From REEB481 sp044360435 (lineage in GTDB: Bacteria > Bacteroidota > Bacteroidia > NS11-12g > UBA955), in the NCBI GenBank assembly GCA_044360435.1, contig JBIKKI010000029.1, forward strand, positions 1 to 21,393: a stretch of 21,393 nucleotides of DNA, read 5' to 3'. Under the pieces are notes generated by a model. That model had not been told where the DNA came from and did no database searches. It saw nothing but the letters and a program-made list of their open reading frames with translations. The position numbers were made by a program, and so were the translations under genes. Shown here piece after piece: positions 1 to 8,543 of this stretch (its first letter is position 1; each line of letters begins with the position of its first letter).

Positions 1-144
1 CGAAAAGGATTTCTGCAGGGCCTGGATGCCCAACTTCTGGTGGTGGTGAAACGCAATGCAGGCGAAACCTATCAGAACCTGAAATATGTATTTAATAAAA
101 CCGATATGGTTTTATACAACTTCATCCTGAATTACCATTTCTAA
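1..144 (+). CDS. C-terminal end of a probable outer-membrane beta-barrel protein (partial)
   Basis: The window opens inside a plus-strand reading frame that is open from base 1 and stops at TAA 142-144, giving 47 residues. The last stretch alternates polar and hydrophobic residues (VFNKTDMVLYNFILNYHF) and ends in phenylalanine, the usual C-terminal signal recognised by the BAM outer-membrane assembly machinery. This suggests the final two beta-strands of a porin-like barrel, perhaps of the OprD-like kind found in Bacteroidota, but the family cannot be fixed from so little sequence. The neighbouring gene is convergent, with only 47 bases between the two stop codons, so it belongs to a separate transcription unit. 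Confidence 0.5.
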   Translation, partial: RKGFLQGLDAQLLVVVKRNAGETYQNLKYVFNKTDMVLYNFILNYHF

Positions 145-191
145 AGAAGAAATGGGACGGATGTGAACCGCAATAACAACCGCGTTTTACT

Positions 192-1664
192 TCACCTTCT
201 TGCCTGTTCCTTAGTTCCTGCCACAGGCTTCAAGGCATAAACGCGCACGGTTCCGAAAGAATCTACCAGCCGATCGAATTGTGCAGCAATGTCGGGTTTG
301 CGTTCCAGCCTGCGGCTGTCGGAGTAGAGAAAGGCCGCTCCGCGTGAACGCCAGGCATGCAGCGAATCGGCCCTGAGTCCATCCTGATCAAAGCACCATC
401 CCTTTTTATCCAGGTGGTACAACCAGATGAAGTGCGACACATCATTTCCGGCAACCACCAGCGCTTGTTCCGGAACCACGGTCTGCAGTGCAGCTTTGTG
501 GCGGAGCACATCCACATTAAAACCCGGGTTTTCCGGATTCCAGCGTTGGTGCATGCGGAGGTGCGTATTCAAAGGCGCCAGCAGGATCATTCCCATGGCC
601 AACTTTTGCCAAATACCGGAACCGCCTTCAAGCGCTTTTACGGCCAGACCAACGGGCAAAAACACCAAAGGATAAAAGGGATAGAAATAATAGTCGTGGT
701 CATTCCTGATAGCGTTTGCTTCATACACATAGAACAACACCAGGGCCAGAAACCACACGGCCAGCACAGGAAATCCGGGGCGCCGATACATCTGATTTCT
801 AAAAAACAAGACCGTACCTGCAAGGAACAGTGGCAGCAGCACATAACCCAGCAGCAACTCCGGCAAGGTGGACACCAAGTTGTGACCCATATAACCCAAA
901 GTATTGCTCAGGCTTTCCCAGTTCCCCAGAATACCCTGGGTAATCACATGCGCCTTCCATTGGGGAATTACCCAGGCATACCAGGAAAGCGGCAACAGCA
1001 TGGGGAGGAAAAAGATGATGCCCTGAATCCAAAGGTTTTTCAGCGTTTTTGTACGCCATAATTGCTGCAAAAAATACCAGCCCGGTGCGGCGTACCAAAC
1101 AATAAACGGCAGCTTCACTGCCACCCCGGCGGCCAAGGCAACACCGCCCAGAATCAGGTGCAGGCGGTTTCCGTTGCTGATGTATTGAAAGAACCAGGCC
1201 ATGCCCCAAAGCGACAAACACAGCGCGAGGTTGTCGGGCATGGGGTTGATGCCGTGGTAGTAAAATGCCGGAGAGAATAGCAATCCGCCGGCAGCCACAA
1301 AGGCAGCGATATCTGAGTTGAGCAGCTGCCTGATCAGTTTGCCGAGTGCCAGCGCCGCCAGGCAGTAACAGAGAAACATAAACAGGCGGCTCACCAACAA
1401 CTGCGGACCGGTGAGTTTCCAGAGTGCGGCAACGGTCCACTGCATAAGAGGGAATTCCATCAGAAAGATCCCGTCACCATCGCCGCGTTCATCACGCCGC
1501 GGGTGCAGGATATGCATATCTTCTTCATAGAATGCCCTAATGGTTGCCTGCGTTTGGGTTTGCCGCCAAACATGAATGCTGATCAGGTCTTTTTTCAGAT
1601 GTGGCCAGTGCATGACCAAGCTGAGCAACAGCATTGCAATCCAAGCCCCCCGCTTTAGCTGCAT
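192..1664 (-). CDS. ArnT-like GT-C (family 39) glycosyltransferase, polytopic membrane protein
   Basis: This 490-residue protein has the architecture of the GT-C/ArnT/PMT superfamily: an N-terminal membrane helix (about residues 8-24), a first periplasmic loop rich in charged and aromatic residues (HVWRQTQTQATIRAFYEEDM near 31-50, then a run of Asp/Glu/Arg around 56-66), then roughly ten hydrophobic helices and a soluble C-terminal tail of about 110 residues. Enzymes of this family move a sugar from a polyprenyl-phosphate carrier to lipid or protein acceptors on the outer face of the inner membrane. The donor and acceptor cannot be read from sequence. It starts at ATG 1664-1662 and ends with TGA. 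It is the last gene of the minus-strand envelope/polysaccharide block, 54 bases behind the TPR gene, and is probably cotranscribed with it. Confidence 0.8.
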   Translation of the reverse strand: MQLKRGAWIAMLLLSLVMHWPHLKKDLISIHVWRQTQTQATIRAFYEEDMHILHPRRDERGDGDGIFLMEFPLMQWTVAALWKLTGPQLLVSRLFMFLCYCLAALALGKLIRQLLNSDIAAFVAAGGLLFSPAFYYHGINPMPDNLALCLSLWGMAWFFQYISNGNRLHLILGGVALAAGVAVKLPFIVWYAAPGWYFLQQLWRTKTLKNLWIQGIIFFLPMLLPLSWYAWVIPQWKAHVITQGILGNWESLSNTLGYMGHNLVSTLPELLLGYVLLPLFLAGTVLFFRNQMYRRPGFPVLAVWFLALVLFYVYEANAIRNDHDYYFYPFYPLVFLPVGLAVKALEGGSGIWQKLAMGMILLAPLNTHLRMHQRWNPENPGFNVDVLRHKAALQTVVPEQALVVAGNDVSHFIWLYHLDKKGWCFDQDGLRADSLHAWRSRGAAFLYSDSRRLERKPDIAAQFDRLVDSFGTVRVYALKPVAGTKEQARR

Positions 1665-1718
1665 GGTGCAAAAGTGCAGATTTTTTTACACGATAGGCAG
1701 CTGCGTTTGCTGAAAAAA

Positions 1719-3542
1719 TCAGGGTTCCTGGATCTGATCGCCGCGCAAGGCCCTGTAGAACTTGCGTGCTTCCACCACAAAAAGGCTGCCCGGGTATTTA
1801 AGGATGATGGCTTCGAATGCGGCTTTGGCCTGTTCCGGCTTATTCAGCTTGTCTTTGCAGATCATACCCAGTTGGTACCAGGCGTTGTCGGCAAGGATGT
1901 CGTAGGAATAAACCGTGGCCACCTTTTCGTACAGGGCGGCGGCTTCGGCAAAACGGCCTTCTGCTTCACGGATTTGCGCCATGGTAAACACGATATCGTC
2001 GCGCAGACTGTGCACGGGAAACAAACGGTTGATGCTGTCCAGCAGCAGCGTGGCTTCCGCTGTTCGGTGCTGCATGAGTTTCAGCTCGGCCTGGGCATAC
2101 AGGTTCATGGCGGTTTCATTGCTGTCCATGCCTATGTTGTCCTGGATGAGCAGCGACAGTCGGATGGCGTTGTTGGAGATCAGCTGTGTGGTAGCGCCTT
2201 TCAGCACTTCCAGCTGGGTTTGGGCCCATTCAAACTCCCCGCGGAAATAGCTGAGCCTGGCTCTGCGGAAACGCGCCTCCTGCCCAATGGCTTCTTCGGG
2301 AAATGCCCGATCTACCTGGCCATAGAGCAGATCCGACTCCCAAACATCGCCGGCGGCGAGGTATGCATCGGCCAGTTCCAGCTTCATGGCGGCCTGTTCA
2401 ATCCCTCGATATGCCGGGCTTTCCACAGCGCGTTCCAGCACTTCAATCCCGCGTGTTTCCTGATGCAGGTGCATGAGGTAAATCTTACTCAAAAGCAGTG
2501 TAACAGGTGCATTATACGGCTGATAACCTTGCCGGCGCAGTTCTGTTTCGCAATCGGCAGCAAGGCTTTCCCAAGCAGAAGCACGGTTGCCGGTATCCTG
2601 TTCCAGCTGCTGCGCCCTGTTGTTGAGCCAGCCGGTTTTCGCCAGTTCATAGAATTGGCTGTTTGGGTAGGTTTTGAAGATGAACTCCAGGGCGCTTGCG
2701 GCTTGCTGAAACTGCCCGTTGGCGGCCATCAACGCAGCCAGTTCATATACGATGTAACCTTCCTGCCGTTGCCTGCGGTCGGTGGCTTTCGCCTGAATCA
2801 GCGCGCCATTCCAATCCTTCAGCTGTACATACGTCCACTGCAGCAAAGCGTACAGATCCGGGTGATCCGGATTGCGCTGCAACCGTTTGAGTAGCGCATC
2901 GCGAAGCAAGGGATAATCGCTTTCTTCAAGCCAGGCAGACAGTTCGCCTTTCAGCTCCGGTAAATCCACTTCCCGAAATTCCAGCAGGGTAAGGTCTTCT
3001 TCCAGGGCCAATGATTTATTTCCCACCCGGGAATAAAGGTCTGCAAGCTGCGACCCAAAAGCCCTTGGGTCACCCTGCTTCCGACGGGCCTGCTCATAGG
3101 CGCGTATGGCTTCGGAAAATAGGTTTCTTCGGGAAAAGGCTGCCGCCAGTTTTTCCTCCTGAATGCCAGGCAAGCGCGCGGCTTCTTCATGCAGACGGGC
3201 ATACAGCAAATTGGCCTGTTCTTTCTGACCCTGCCGCTCCATCAGGTAGCCTTCATCCACCTTATAGTGCCAAAGCAAAGGATATTTGCGTGCACGCTTC
3301 TTCACCCATTTTCCCGCCTGTTCCCAGGAATTCTGTTCCATCAGGCACTGCAGGTAACGGTCATACAGGTACAGCGATGAAGGGTCATCATTGGCCAGCT
3401 GTTCGTACAACACAGCGGCTTTATCAAATTCACCATTGCTGAAATACTGCCGGGCCAGCAACTCGTTTTGTCCCTGGGCGCGCAGCGAAGCAGTGCCAAG
3501 AACCATCCACAGAAAAAAGAAAAAAGTGCGTATTCTGAACAT
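1719..3542 (-). CDS. Secreted tetratricopeptide-repeat protein
   Basis: This 607-residue protein has a signal peptide (FFFFLWMVLGTASLRA, likely cut before QGQNELLA) followed by repeated helical pairs typical of TPR units, for example ARQYFSNGEFDKAAVLYEQL near the N-terminus, several further repeats in the middle, and AQIREAEGRFAEAAALYEKV then WYQLGMICKDKLNKPEQAKA near the C-terminus. TPR proteins are scaffolds for protein contacts, so the partner is unknown; location is periplasm or envelope. I chose ATG 3542 because a TTG 30 bases upstream in the same frame lies inside the promoter box at 3570-3577, and because the ATG gives a clean signal peptide. The gene follows a family 2 glycosyltransferase and precedes an ArnT-like one. 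Its own promoter suggests partly independent expression. Confidence 0.8.
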   Translation of the reverse strand: MFRIRTFFFFLWMVLGTASLRAQGQNELLARQYFSNGEFDKAAVLYEQLANDDPSSLYLYDRYLQCLMEQNSWEQAGKWVKKRARKYPLLWHYKVDEGYLMERQGQKEQANLLYARLHEEAARLPGIQEEKLAAAFSRRNLFSEAIRAYEQARRKQGDPRAFGSQLADLYSRVGNKSLALEEDLTLLEFREVDLPELKGELSAWLEESDYPLLRDALLKRLQRNPDHPDLYALLQWTYVQLKDWNGALIQAKATDRRQRQEGYIVYELAALMAANGQFQQAASALEFIFKTYPNSQFYELAKTGWLNNRAQQLEQDTGNRASAWESLAADCETELRRQGYQPYNAPVTLLLSKIYLMHLHQETRGIEVLERAVESPAYRGIEQAAMKLELADAYLAAGDVWESDLLYGQVDRAFPEEAIGQEARFRRARLSYFRGEFEWAQTQLEVLKGATTQLISNNAIRLSLLIQDNIGMDSNETAMNLYAQAELKLMQHRTAEATLLLDSINRLFPVHSLRDDIVFTMAQIREAEGRFAEAAALYEKVATVYSYDILADNAWYQLGMICKDKLNKPEQAKAAFEAIILKYPGSLFVVEARKFYRALRGDQIQEP

Positions 3543-3569
3543 GTAGGAACTCTTCAGCGAATAGGTTTC

Positions 3570-3597
3570 CAAAGTTAGCTGTTCTTGTATTCCGCAA
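3570..3597 (-). promoter_or_regulatory. Bacteroidota-type promoter of the TPR gene
   Basis: On the minus strand a TTG (3597-3595) is followed after 17 bases by TAACTTTG (3577-3570), an exact match to the Bacteroidota sigma-ABfr consensus TTG/TAnnTTTG. The predicted transcript would start close to 3563, about 20 bases before the ATG at 3542. No experiment is available. Confidence 0.6.
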
Positions 3598-3609
3598 AAC
3601 GGTTCGCCC

Positions 3610-4362
3610 TTAAAACACAGGTTTAAAATCGTCGGGTTTCAGGGAAGGATGATAATGGTGAACCAAAGATTGGCAGCGGGTGCGCAGGGGCATGATGCCC
3701 GCGCGGTAGAACCGGAAGAACAGATCCCAGTCTTCGCCGCCCCAGGAGGTGATGGATTCATCAAACATGCCGCTGCGTTCCAGGTGTTTCTTGGTGCAGG
3801 CCACAATGCCTGTTCCTTCGCTTTGGTATTTCCATCCATCGTTCGGGTTAGGGCCCAGCATTTTGCGGCATACCGGAACCCAGGCGCTGTAGGTTCCTAC
3901 ATAGCGCTGCAGCAATATGGCAAGTTCCGGCGGTACCGACATGTCTGCATCGCAAACAAACAATTGTTCGCCACGGGCCTGTCTGATGGCACGGTTGAAG
4001 CAGCGGCTGCGCGCAAAAGCTTCATTGCTGCTGCTGAACACCAGGGTTCCATCCCACATTGCTTTGATGGCCGCACCCAAATCGGGGTGGTCGGTGCTGC
4101 CACAGTCGGCAACAGATAAGGCGATGCGTGCGCCCCGTTTTCTGGCTTCCATGAGTGAAGGCAGCAACACATACAGGTAATGTTCTGAGCGGTTGAGCAG
4201 GCCGGTACACACCCAAATTTCATCGTTGTTTCTGTATGGCCTGATGGAGTTCCACAACACCTGCAGCACACCCCGCAGATCCGTAAACAGCGTGCGCCAG
4301 CCCACCAGCTTTCGCTGCGGACTTTTCAGAAGAAACCATGCCAAACGCTTCATTGCAGTCAT
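3610..4362 (-). CDS. Family 2 glycosyltransferase (GT-A fold)
   Basis: This roughly 250-residue protein is a cytosolic, nucleotide-sugar-dependent GT-A glycosyltransferase. It shows a family-2-type start (EIWVCTGLLNRSEHYLYVLLPSL), a DxD-type metal and nucleotide site in LFVCDADMSVPPE, an acceptor-side helix FARSRCFNRAIRQARGEQ, and a C-terminal GGEDWDLFFRFYRAG segment like the galactosyltransferase domain (Glyco_transf_7C type) found in chondroitin-polymerase-like enzymes. The sugar is not predictable. It starts at ATG 4362, which shares its A with the TGA stop of the upstream gene (TGATG). A GTG three bases upstream is also possible. The tight overlap points to translational coupling with the YwaF-like gene. 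It probably works with the neighbouring galE and acyltransferase in making a surface glycan. Confidence 0.85.
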   Translation of the reverse strand: MTAMKRLAWFLLKSPQRKLVGWRTLFTDLRGVLQVLWNSIRPYRNNDEIWVCTGLLNRSEHYLYVLLPSLMEARKRGARIALSVADCGSTDHPDLGAAIKAMWDGTLVFSSSNEAFARSRCFNRAIRQARGEQLFVCDADMSVPPELAILLQRYVGTYSAWVPVCRKMLGPNPNDGWKYQSEGTGIVACTKKHLERSGMFDESITSWGGEDWDLFFRFYRAGIMPLRTRCQSLVHHYHPSLKPDDFKPVF

Positions 4363-5117
4363 CACACAGACCTACGGGAGCGCTGCGCCTTCCGTTGATC
4401 CAAAACCAGCCAGGGCGTATAGGCAAGGGCAAAGTTCGCCAGGGCCGCCACTTCTGCACCCAGCACATACCAGGGCCAGGGACCCAGATGATCCAGCAGC
4501 GAAGCGGTAGGCGGCTTTTGGCAAATGAACAGGTAGTTGGCCCCGATGCTGAGGTTCACCACAATGGCCACCAGCAGGAATACATTCAGCGCGAGCATGG
4601 CTTTCACAATGTGGCGCGGCCAGGGACGCATGCCGTAAACCACCGTGGCATAAACGATGGCCAAAATCATTCCGGGATGACCTATCCAATAACGGAAATA
4701 CATGAAATGGGGAAACTCTTCCTGCAGATCGGGTGTGAGGGTAGCCTGCAACATTCCGGCCAGCGCCCAGAAATACAGGATTTCATACCACCACTGTCGT
4801 TTCCAGACCAGCACCAGCACAATGGCCAGATTGGAAAAGCGGCACAACTGCAAAGGAAGGTGTCGACGAACGTCGAAGGTACCGGCACTCAGTTCAAGAA
4901 TGGTCCAGACAATCCAGGCGCCTGCAATACTGAAGCCTATGAAGGAACCCAGTCGGTGTTGCCAGGTTTCATTCAAGTGTTTTTTTGCAAGAAGCGGGAT
5001 GAAGATGATGCACAGTAGGCTGATTCCCATAGCCACAAAGTGGCTGGTACTCCACTGCGTAAACTGCTCGTAGTGCAGCATGTACAGCCGAACTTCTTCC
5101 CGAAAAGAAGATTCCAT
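4362..5117 (-). CDS. YwaF / TIGR02206 family integral membrane protein
   Basis: This 251-residue protein has about seven hydrophobic helices. It carries the hallmarks of the TIGR02206/YwaF family, which is related to eukaryotic TMEM164: LPLQLCRFSN near residues 97-106 and TLTPDLQEEFPHF with a later RYWIGHPGM in the middle. TMEM164 is described as a lipid acyltransferase; for the bacterial members no function is established, so an envelope-lipid role is inference only. It starts at ATG 5117, 34 bases after the galE stop, and its TGA overlaps the ATG of the glycosyltransferase downstream. Codons 9-13 (RLYML) offer a second ATG, but the first one keeps the amphipathic start seen in relatives. 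Confidence 0.75.
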   Translation of the reverse strand: MESSFREEVRLYMLHYEQFTQWSTSHFVAMGISLLCIIFIPLLAKKHLNETWQHRLGSFIGFSIAGAWIVWTILELSAGTFDVRRHLPLQLCRFSNLAIVLVLVWKRQWWYEILYFWALAGMLQATLTPDLQEEFPHFMYFRYWIGHPGMILAIVYATVVYGMRPWPRHIVKAMLALNVFLLVAIVVNLSIGANYLFICQKPPTASLLDHLGPWPWYVLGAEVAALANFALAYTPWLVLDQRKAQRSRRSV

Positions 5118-5151
5118 ACTGCCGAATTAAAGGAAAAAAAACGAAAGCCTG

Positions 5152-6156
5152 TTATTGCGCCAGCTTTTGTTGCCAGTTCCAGGCGTCGCGCAGCATTTCT
5201 TCCAGGCTGTGTTGGGCCGTCCAGCCCAAAATTTTTCGGGCGCATTCAGGATTGGCCCAAAGTTCAGGTACATCACCCTGCCGGCGAGCTCCCATCTTTC
5301 GGGGTACGGGAACCCCGTTCACACGTTCAAAGGTTTCAACCAGGGTGCGCACCGAAACAGGATTTCCTGTTCCCAGGTTGAACACTTCCCAATGGTCGCG
5401 ATCCTGAACCGTGTTGAGGCGCTGAAGTGCCGCAACATGCGCCTTTGCCAAATCTACCACATGCAGGTAATCGCGCACCGCAGTACCGTCGGGGGTGTTG
5501 TAGTCGTCTCCGAAGATGGTGAGCGCACCCCGCACACCGGCGGCAGCTTGTGTAACATACGGAACCAGGTTGTTGGGAACACCCAGCGGAAGTTCGCCTA
5601 TGTGACCGCTGGGGTGCGCGCCAATCGGATTAAAGTAGCGCAGGCAGATGCTTCGAAACATACGGGCGTCAAAGAGGATGCGCTCGCCCATTTGTTTGGT
5701 ACTTCCGTATGGCGACATGGCCGGAGGTAGTGGCGTTTGTTCATCCACAGGCATCTGCTCCGCAGAGCCATATACCGTTGCCGAAGAGGAAAAAACAATG
5801 TCGGATACATCATGCAGGCGCATCACTTCCAGCAGAGAAAGTAAACCGCCAATATTGTTGCGGTAATATTCCAGCGGCTTTTCAGAAGATTCTCCTACCG
5901 CTTTCAGGGCGGCGAAATGAATCACGGCATCAATTTCATACCGATGGAATAAGTTGTTCAGATCATCATGTGCGGTAACGTCACCTAAAACAAAATCAGG
6001 TGTTTTGCCTGTAATCCGTGCAATGCCTTCAAGCACCTGTTCTGAAGAATTGCAGAGGTTGTCGAATATGACCGGCTGAAGCCCGGCTTCTATGAGGCTC
6101 ACCACGGTGTGTGAACCAATAAAACCCATTCCGCCGGTAACCAGAACCCGCTTCAT
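5152..6156 (-). CDS. galE: UDP-glucose 4-epimerase
   Basis: This 334-residue protein is close to the usual GalE length of about 338. It interconverts UDP-glucose and UDP-galactose (or the N-acetyl forms) in the cytosol using bound NAD. The Rossmann motif TGGMGFIGSH is at residues 7-16, the SSSATVYG segment at 123-130 supplies the catalytic Ser, and YGSTK at 150-154 holds the catalytic Tyr150 and Lys154. RYFNPIGAHPSGHIGE (173 onward) and DGTAVRDYLHVVDLA are typical substrate-side GalE signatures. The ATG follows the stop of the upstream acyltransferase without any gap (TGA then ATG), so the two are surely cotranscribed. In this setting it likely supplies UDP-galactose for the nearby glycosyltransferases. 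Confidence 0.95.
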   Translation of the reverse strand: MKRVLVTGGMGFIGSHTVVSLIEAGLQPVIFDNLCNSSEQVLEGIARITGKTPDFVLGDVTAHDDLNNLFHRYEIDAVIHFAALKAVGESSEKPLEYYRNNIGGLLSLLEVMRLHDVSDIVFSSSATVYGSAEQMPVDEQTPLPPAMSPYGSTKQMGERILFDARMFRSICLRYFNPIGAHPSGHIGELPLGVPNNLVPYVTQAAAGVRGALTIFGDDYNTPDGTAVRDYLHVVDLAKAHVAALQRLNTVQDRDHWEVFNLGTGNPVSVRTLVETFERVNGVPVPRKMGARRQGDVPELWANPECARKILGWTAQHSLEEMLRDAWNWQQKLAQ

Positions 6157-6747
6157 TCAGGAAATTCTGCTAACCAGTCCTTGTTCCAAACGATATTGCT
6201 GTCCGCTTTCGGGGCAGGTTGCCAGTCCTTCAGCATTAAACACCAGCTTTTGTCCGTACTCACTCATCCAGCCGGTTTGCCGTGCGGGATTGCCTACCAC
6301 CAATGCGTAATCGGGTACGTTTTTGGTTACCACGGCACCGGCACCGATGAAGGCAAATTTTCCGATGTCGTGCCCACAAACGATGGTCGCGTTGGCTCCG
6401 ATGCTGGCACCGGTGCCCACATGTGTTTTGGCGTATTGGTCGCGGCGGTTCACGGCGCTGCGCGGGTTAATCACATTGGTAAACACACAACTGGGCCCGA
6501 GGAACACGTCGTCACCACAGGTAACGCCGGTGTAAATGCTCACGTTGTTTTGAACCTTCACATTGTTGCCAAGCACCACTTCGGGGCTGACCACCACATT
6601 CTGCCCGAAGTTGCATTTCCGGCCAATCACACAACCGCTCATGATGTGTGTGAAGTGCCAGATTTTTGTTCCTTCACCGATCTGACAACCTGCGTCAACC
6701 ACAGCTGTTGGATGGGCGAAATATGTGGGTTCCTGTTGCTGATCCAT
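6157..6747 (-). CDS. Left-handed beta-helix sugar N-acyltransferase (WbpD/WlbB-like)
   Basis: This is a 196-residue hexapeptide-repeat acyltransferase. The diagnostic series reads KIWHFTHIMSGCVIG (28-42), VVLGNNVKVQNNVSIYTGV (57-75), FLGPSCVFTNVINPRS (82-97), then GASIGANATIVCG and VVGNPARQTGW (150-160). This order matches WbpD/WlbB enzymes, which acetylate the 3-amino group of UDP-2-acetamido-3-amino-2,3-dideoxy-glucuronate, a sugar of O-antigens and capsules. The exact substrate is inferred. I start at ATG 6747. The frame stays open upstream to 6888, but that part is low in family resemblance and runs into the divergent promoter region. The stop directly abuts the galE start, making this the first gene of the minus-strand envelope operon. 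Confidence 0.85.
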   Translation of the reverse strand: MDQQQEPTYFAHPTAVVDAGCQIGEGTKIWHFTHIMSGCVIGRKCNFGQNVVVSPEVVLGNNVKVQNNVSIYTGVTCGDDVFLGPSCVFTNVINPRSAVNRRDQYAKTHVGTGASIGANATIVCGHDIGKFAFIGAGAVVTKNVPDYALVVGNPARQTGWMSEYGQKLVFNAEGLATCPESGQQYRLEQGLVSRIS

Positions 6748-6877
6748 GCCCTGCGAAAATACCGCCGGAACATGAAACACGGAACATGCCTTAAAAACCG
6801 AACAAAACCCGCTGTCTGGCCTGCATTGACGCTGTACATAAGCAAACGATATGATGCGCATAAATAAACCATTCCGA

Positions 6878-6885
6878 TAACTTTG
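6878..6885 (+). promoter_or_regulatory. Candidate -7 box for the SulP gene
   Basis: TAACTTTG is an exact match to the Bacteroidota -7 box TAnnTTTG and lies 17 bases before the chosen ATG at 6903. No TTG is seen at the expected -33 distance, so the call rests on one box. It lies in the gap between two divergent genes. Confidence 0.4.
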
Positions 6886-6902
6886 CATTGTTCAACCGCG
6901 CA

Positions 6903-8543
6903 ATGGGCTTCAGGAAACACCGCCTTCCCGGCAATCAGGGATTCATCACACAAGACGCGGTTAGTGGCTTTTTGGTTTTTCTGCTGGCGCTGCCGCTCAG
7001 TTTAGGCATCGCACGGGCCAGCGATTTCCCACCGGTCATGGGTTTGATTACCGCGATGATTGGTGGTTTGTTTGTTTCATTGATGGCAGGCTCCCCCCTT
7101 ACCATCAAGGGACCTGCAGCCGGATTGATTGTGATTGTAGCCGGTGCCGTGGCTGAATTGGGTCAGGGCGATGCGCAACTCGGCTGGAAATACGCCTTGG
7201 GCGCAGTGGTTGTAGCCGGTTTCATTCAGATTTTATTCGGCCTCATCCGGCTGGGTTCACTGGTGGACTTTTTTCCGCTGAGCGCGGTACATGGCATGCT
7301 TGCAGCGATTGGCATCAGCATCATCAGCAAGCAAGGCCACATCCTGCTGGGCATGAACCCGGTCAACGAGGCAGGGAAATCGCTCACCTCGCCTTTTGAA
7401 CTGGTGGCGGCGCTTCCGCAATCCTTGGCCAGCCTCTTTGGACCTGTTGGCACCGCCAATACCGCTGCACTGATCGGACTATCCAGTTTGCTCATTGTGC
7501 TCATCTGGCCGCGGCTGAAATTCCCCATTTTGCGTCAGATACCGGCTCCGGTCATGGTGCTGCTTGTTGCCATACCCTTGGGCAAACTATTGAAGCTGGA
7601 CCGCACGCAGTTGGTTCACTTCGACCAGTCGCTTTCCGACATACTGGCCGTGAATGTGGACTTTGGAGGGATGAGCCAAACGGGAGTCTTTCTCAAATTT
7701 GTGCTCATGTTTGCCTTGGTCGGAAGCCTGGAATCCTTGCTCACGGTAAAGGCTATTGACCAGATTGACCCTTTACACCGAAAGAGCAAAACAAACCTCG
7801 ACCTGATTGCCGTTGGAGCAGGCAACATGCTGGCCGGTATTTTTGGCGGATTGCCGATGATCAGTGAGGTAGCGCGCAGCAGTGCCAATGTGCACAACGG
7901 TGCAAAGACGCGCTGGGCGAACTTTTTCCACGGATTGTTCATCATGTGTTTTTTGCTGCTGGACCTGCAGTTCAACGACCTGATTCCTATTCCGGCGCTT
8001 GCCGCCATGCTCATCGGGGTAGGCATCAAACTGGCCAGTCCGCGTGAATTTGGACGTATGGCCAACATTGGGCGTGAACAGCTAACGGTATTTTGCGTCA
8101 CCATTATCGTTACCCTGGCCAGCGACCTGCTCATGGGCATTGGTGCGGGTATCGTAACGAAACTCATCACCCAACATTTCCTAGGTGCGCCGCTGAGGTC
8201 GATGTTCAAGGCCCATACCATCCGCAAAGGCAATACGCTGAAGGTGGCTGGTGCCGCGGTGTTCAGCAACTGGTTGGGCATCCGGCGAAACCTGGACCAA
8301 ATTCCTTCACAAACACAGGCCTGCATCGATCTTTCCGCTTGCAACCTTGTAGATTTCACCGTCATCAACAACCTTCATCATCTTCAGGCAGAGTTTTCGC
8401 ATGCCGGAGGTTCCCTCAGCATTTTAGGACTGGACGAATTCCAGAATGCCACGCGGGGAAACCATGCCCATGCCACCCGTAACAAACCCAAAAAGAAGCG
8501 AAAAAACCTGGATGATGCCGTTTTTCAGATGTATCAGGAATAA
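6903..8543 (+). CDS. SulP/SLC26 family inorganic anion transporter with STAS domain
   Basis: This 546-residue inner-membrane protein begins with the SulP signature segments: DAVSGFLVFLLALPLSLGIA (18-37), then SPLTIKGPAAGLIVIVAGAV (64-83), and many hydrophobic helices through about residue 415. MISEVARSSANVHNGAKTR is the conserved region near helix 10. The tail from about 430 forms a short STAS domain (ACIDLSACNLVDFTVINNL), followed by a Lys/Arg-rich segment. SulP proteins move sulfate, bicarbonate or other anions; no carbonic anhydrase or sulfur gene lies nearby to tell which. ATG 6903 is chosen over an in-frame TTG at 6888 because the -7 box ends at 6885. The last codons overlap the start of the DUF2490 gene, which implies coexpression. 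Confidence 0.88.
   Translation: MGFRKHRLPGNQGFITQDAVSGFLVFLLALPLSLGIARASDFPPVMGLITAMIGGLFVSLMAGSPLTIKGPAAGLIVIVAGAVAELGQGDAQLGWKYALGAVVVAGFIQILFGLIRLGSLVDFFPLSAVHGMLAAIGISIISKQGHILLGMNPVNEAGKSLTSPFELVAALPQSLASLFGPVGTANTAALIGLSSLLIVLIWPRLKFPILRQIPAPVMVLLVAIPLGKLLKLDRTQLVHFDQSLSDILAVNVDFGGMSQTGVFLKFVLMFALVGSLESLLTVKAIDQIDPLHRKSKTNLDLIAVGAGNMLAGIFGGLPMISEVARSSANVHNGAKTRWANFFHGLFIMCFLLLDLQFNDLIPIPALAAMLIGVGIKLASPREFGRMANIGREQLTVFCVTIIVTLASDLLMGIGAGIVTKLITQHFLGAPLRSMFKAHTIRKGNTLKVAGAAVFSNWLGIRRNLDQIPSQTQACIDLSACNLVDFTVINNLHHLQAEFSHAGGSLSILGLDEFQNATRGNHAHATRNKPKKKRKNLDDAVFQMYQE

Noticed and set aside
357..1061. Plus-strand open frame opposite the ArnT-like gene
   Set aside because: It is rich in His and Gln as expected for the complement of a membrane-protein gene, and has no family resemblance.
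1674..2894. Long plus-strand open frame of about 406 codons opposite the TPR gene
   Set aside because: Its translation has no recognisable domain and is antisense to a well-supported TPR protein with signal peptide and promoter. It is a codon-bias shadow of the minus-strand gene.
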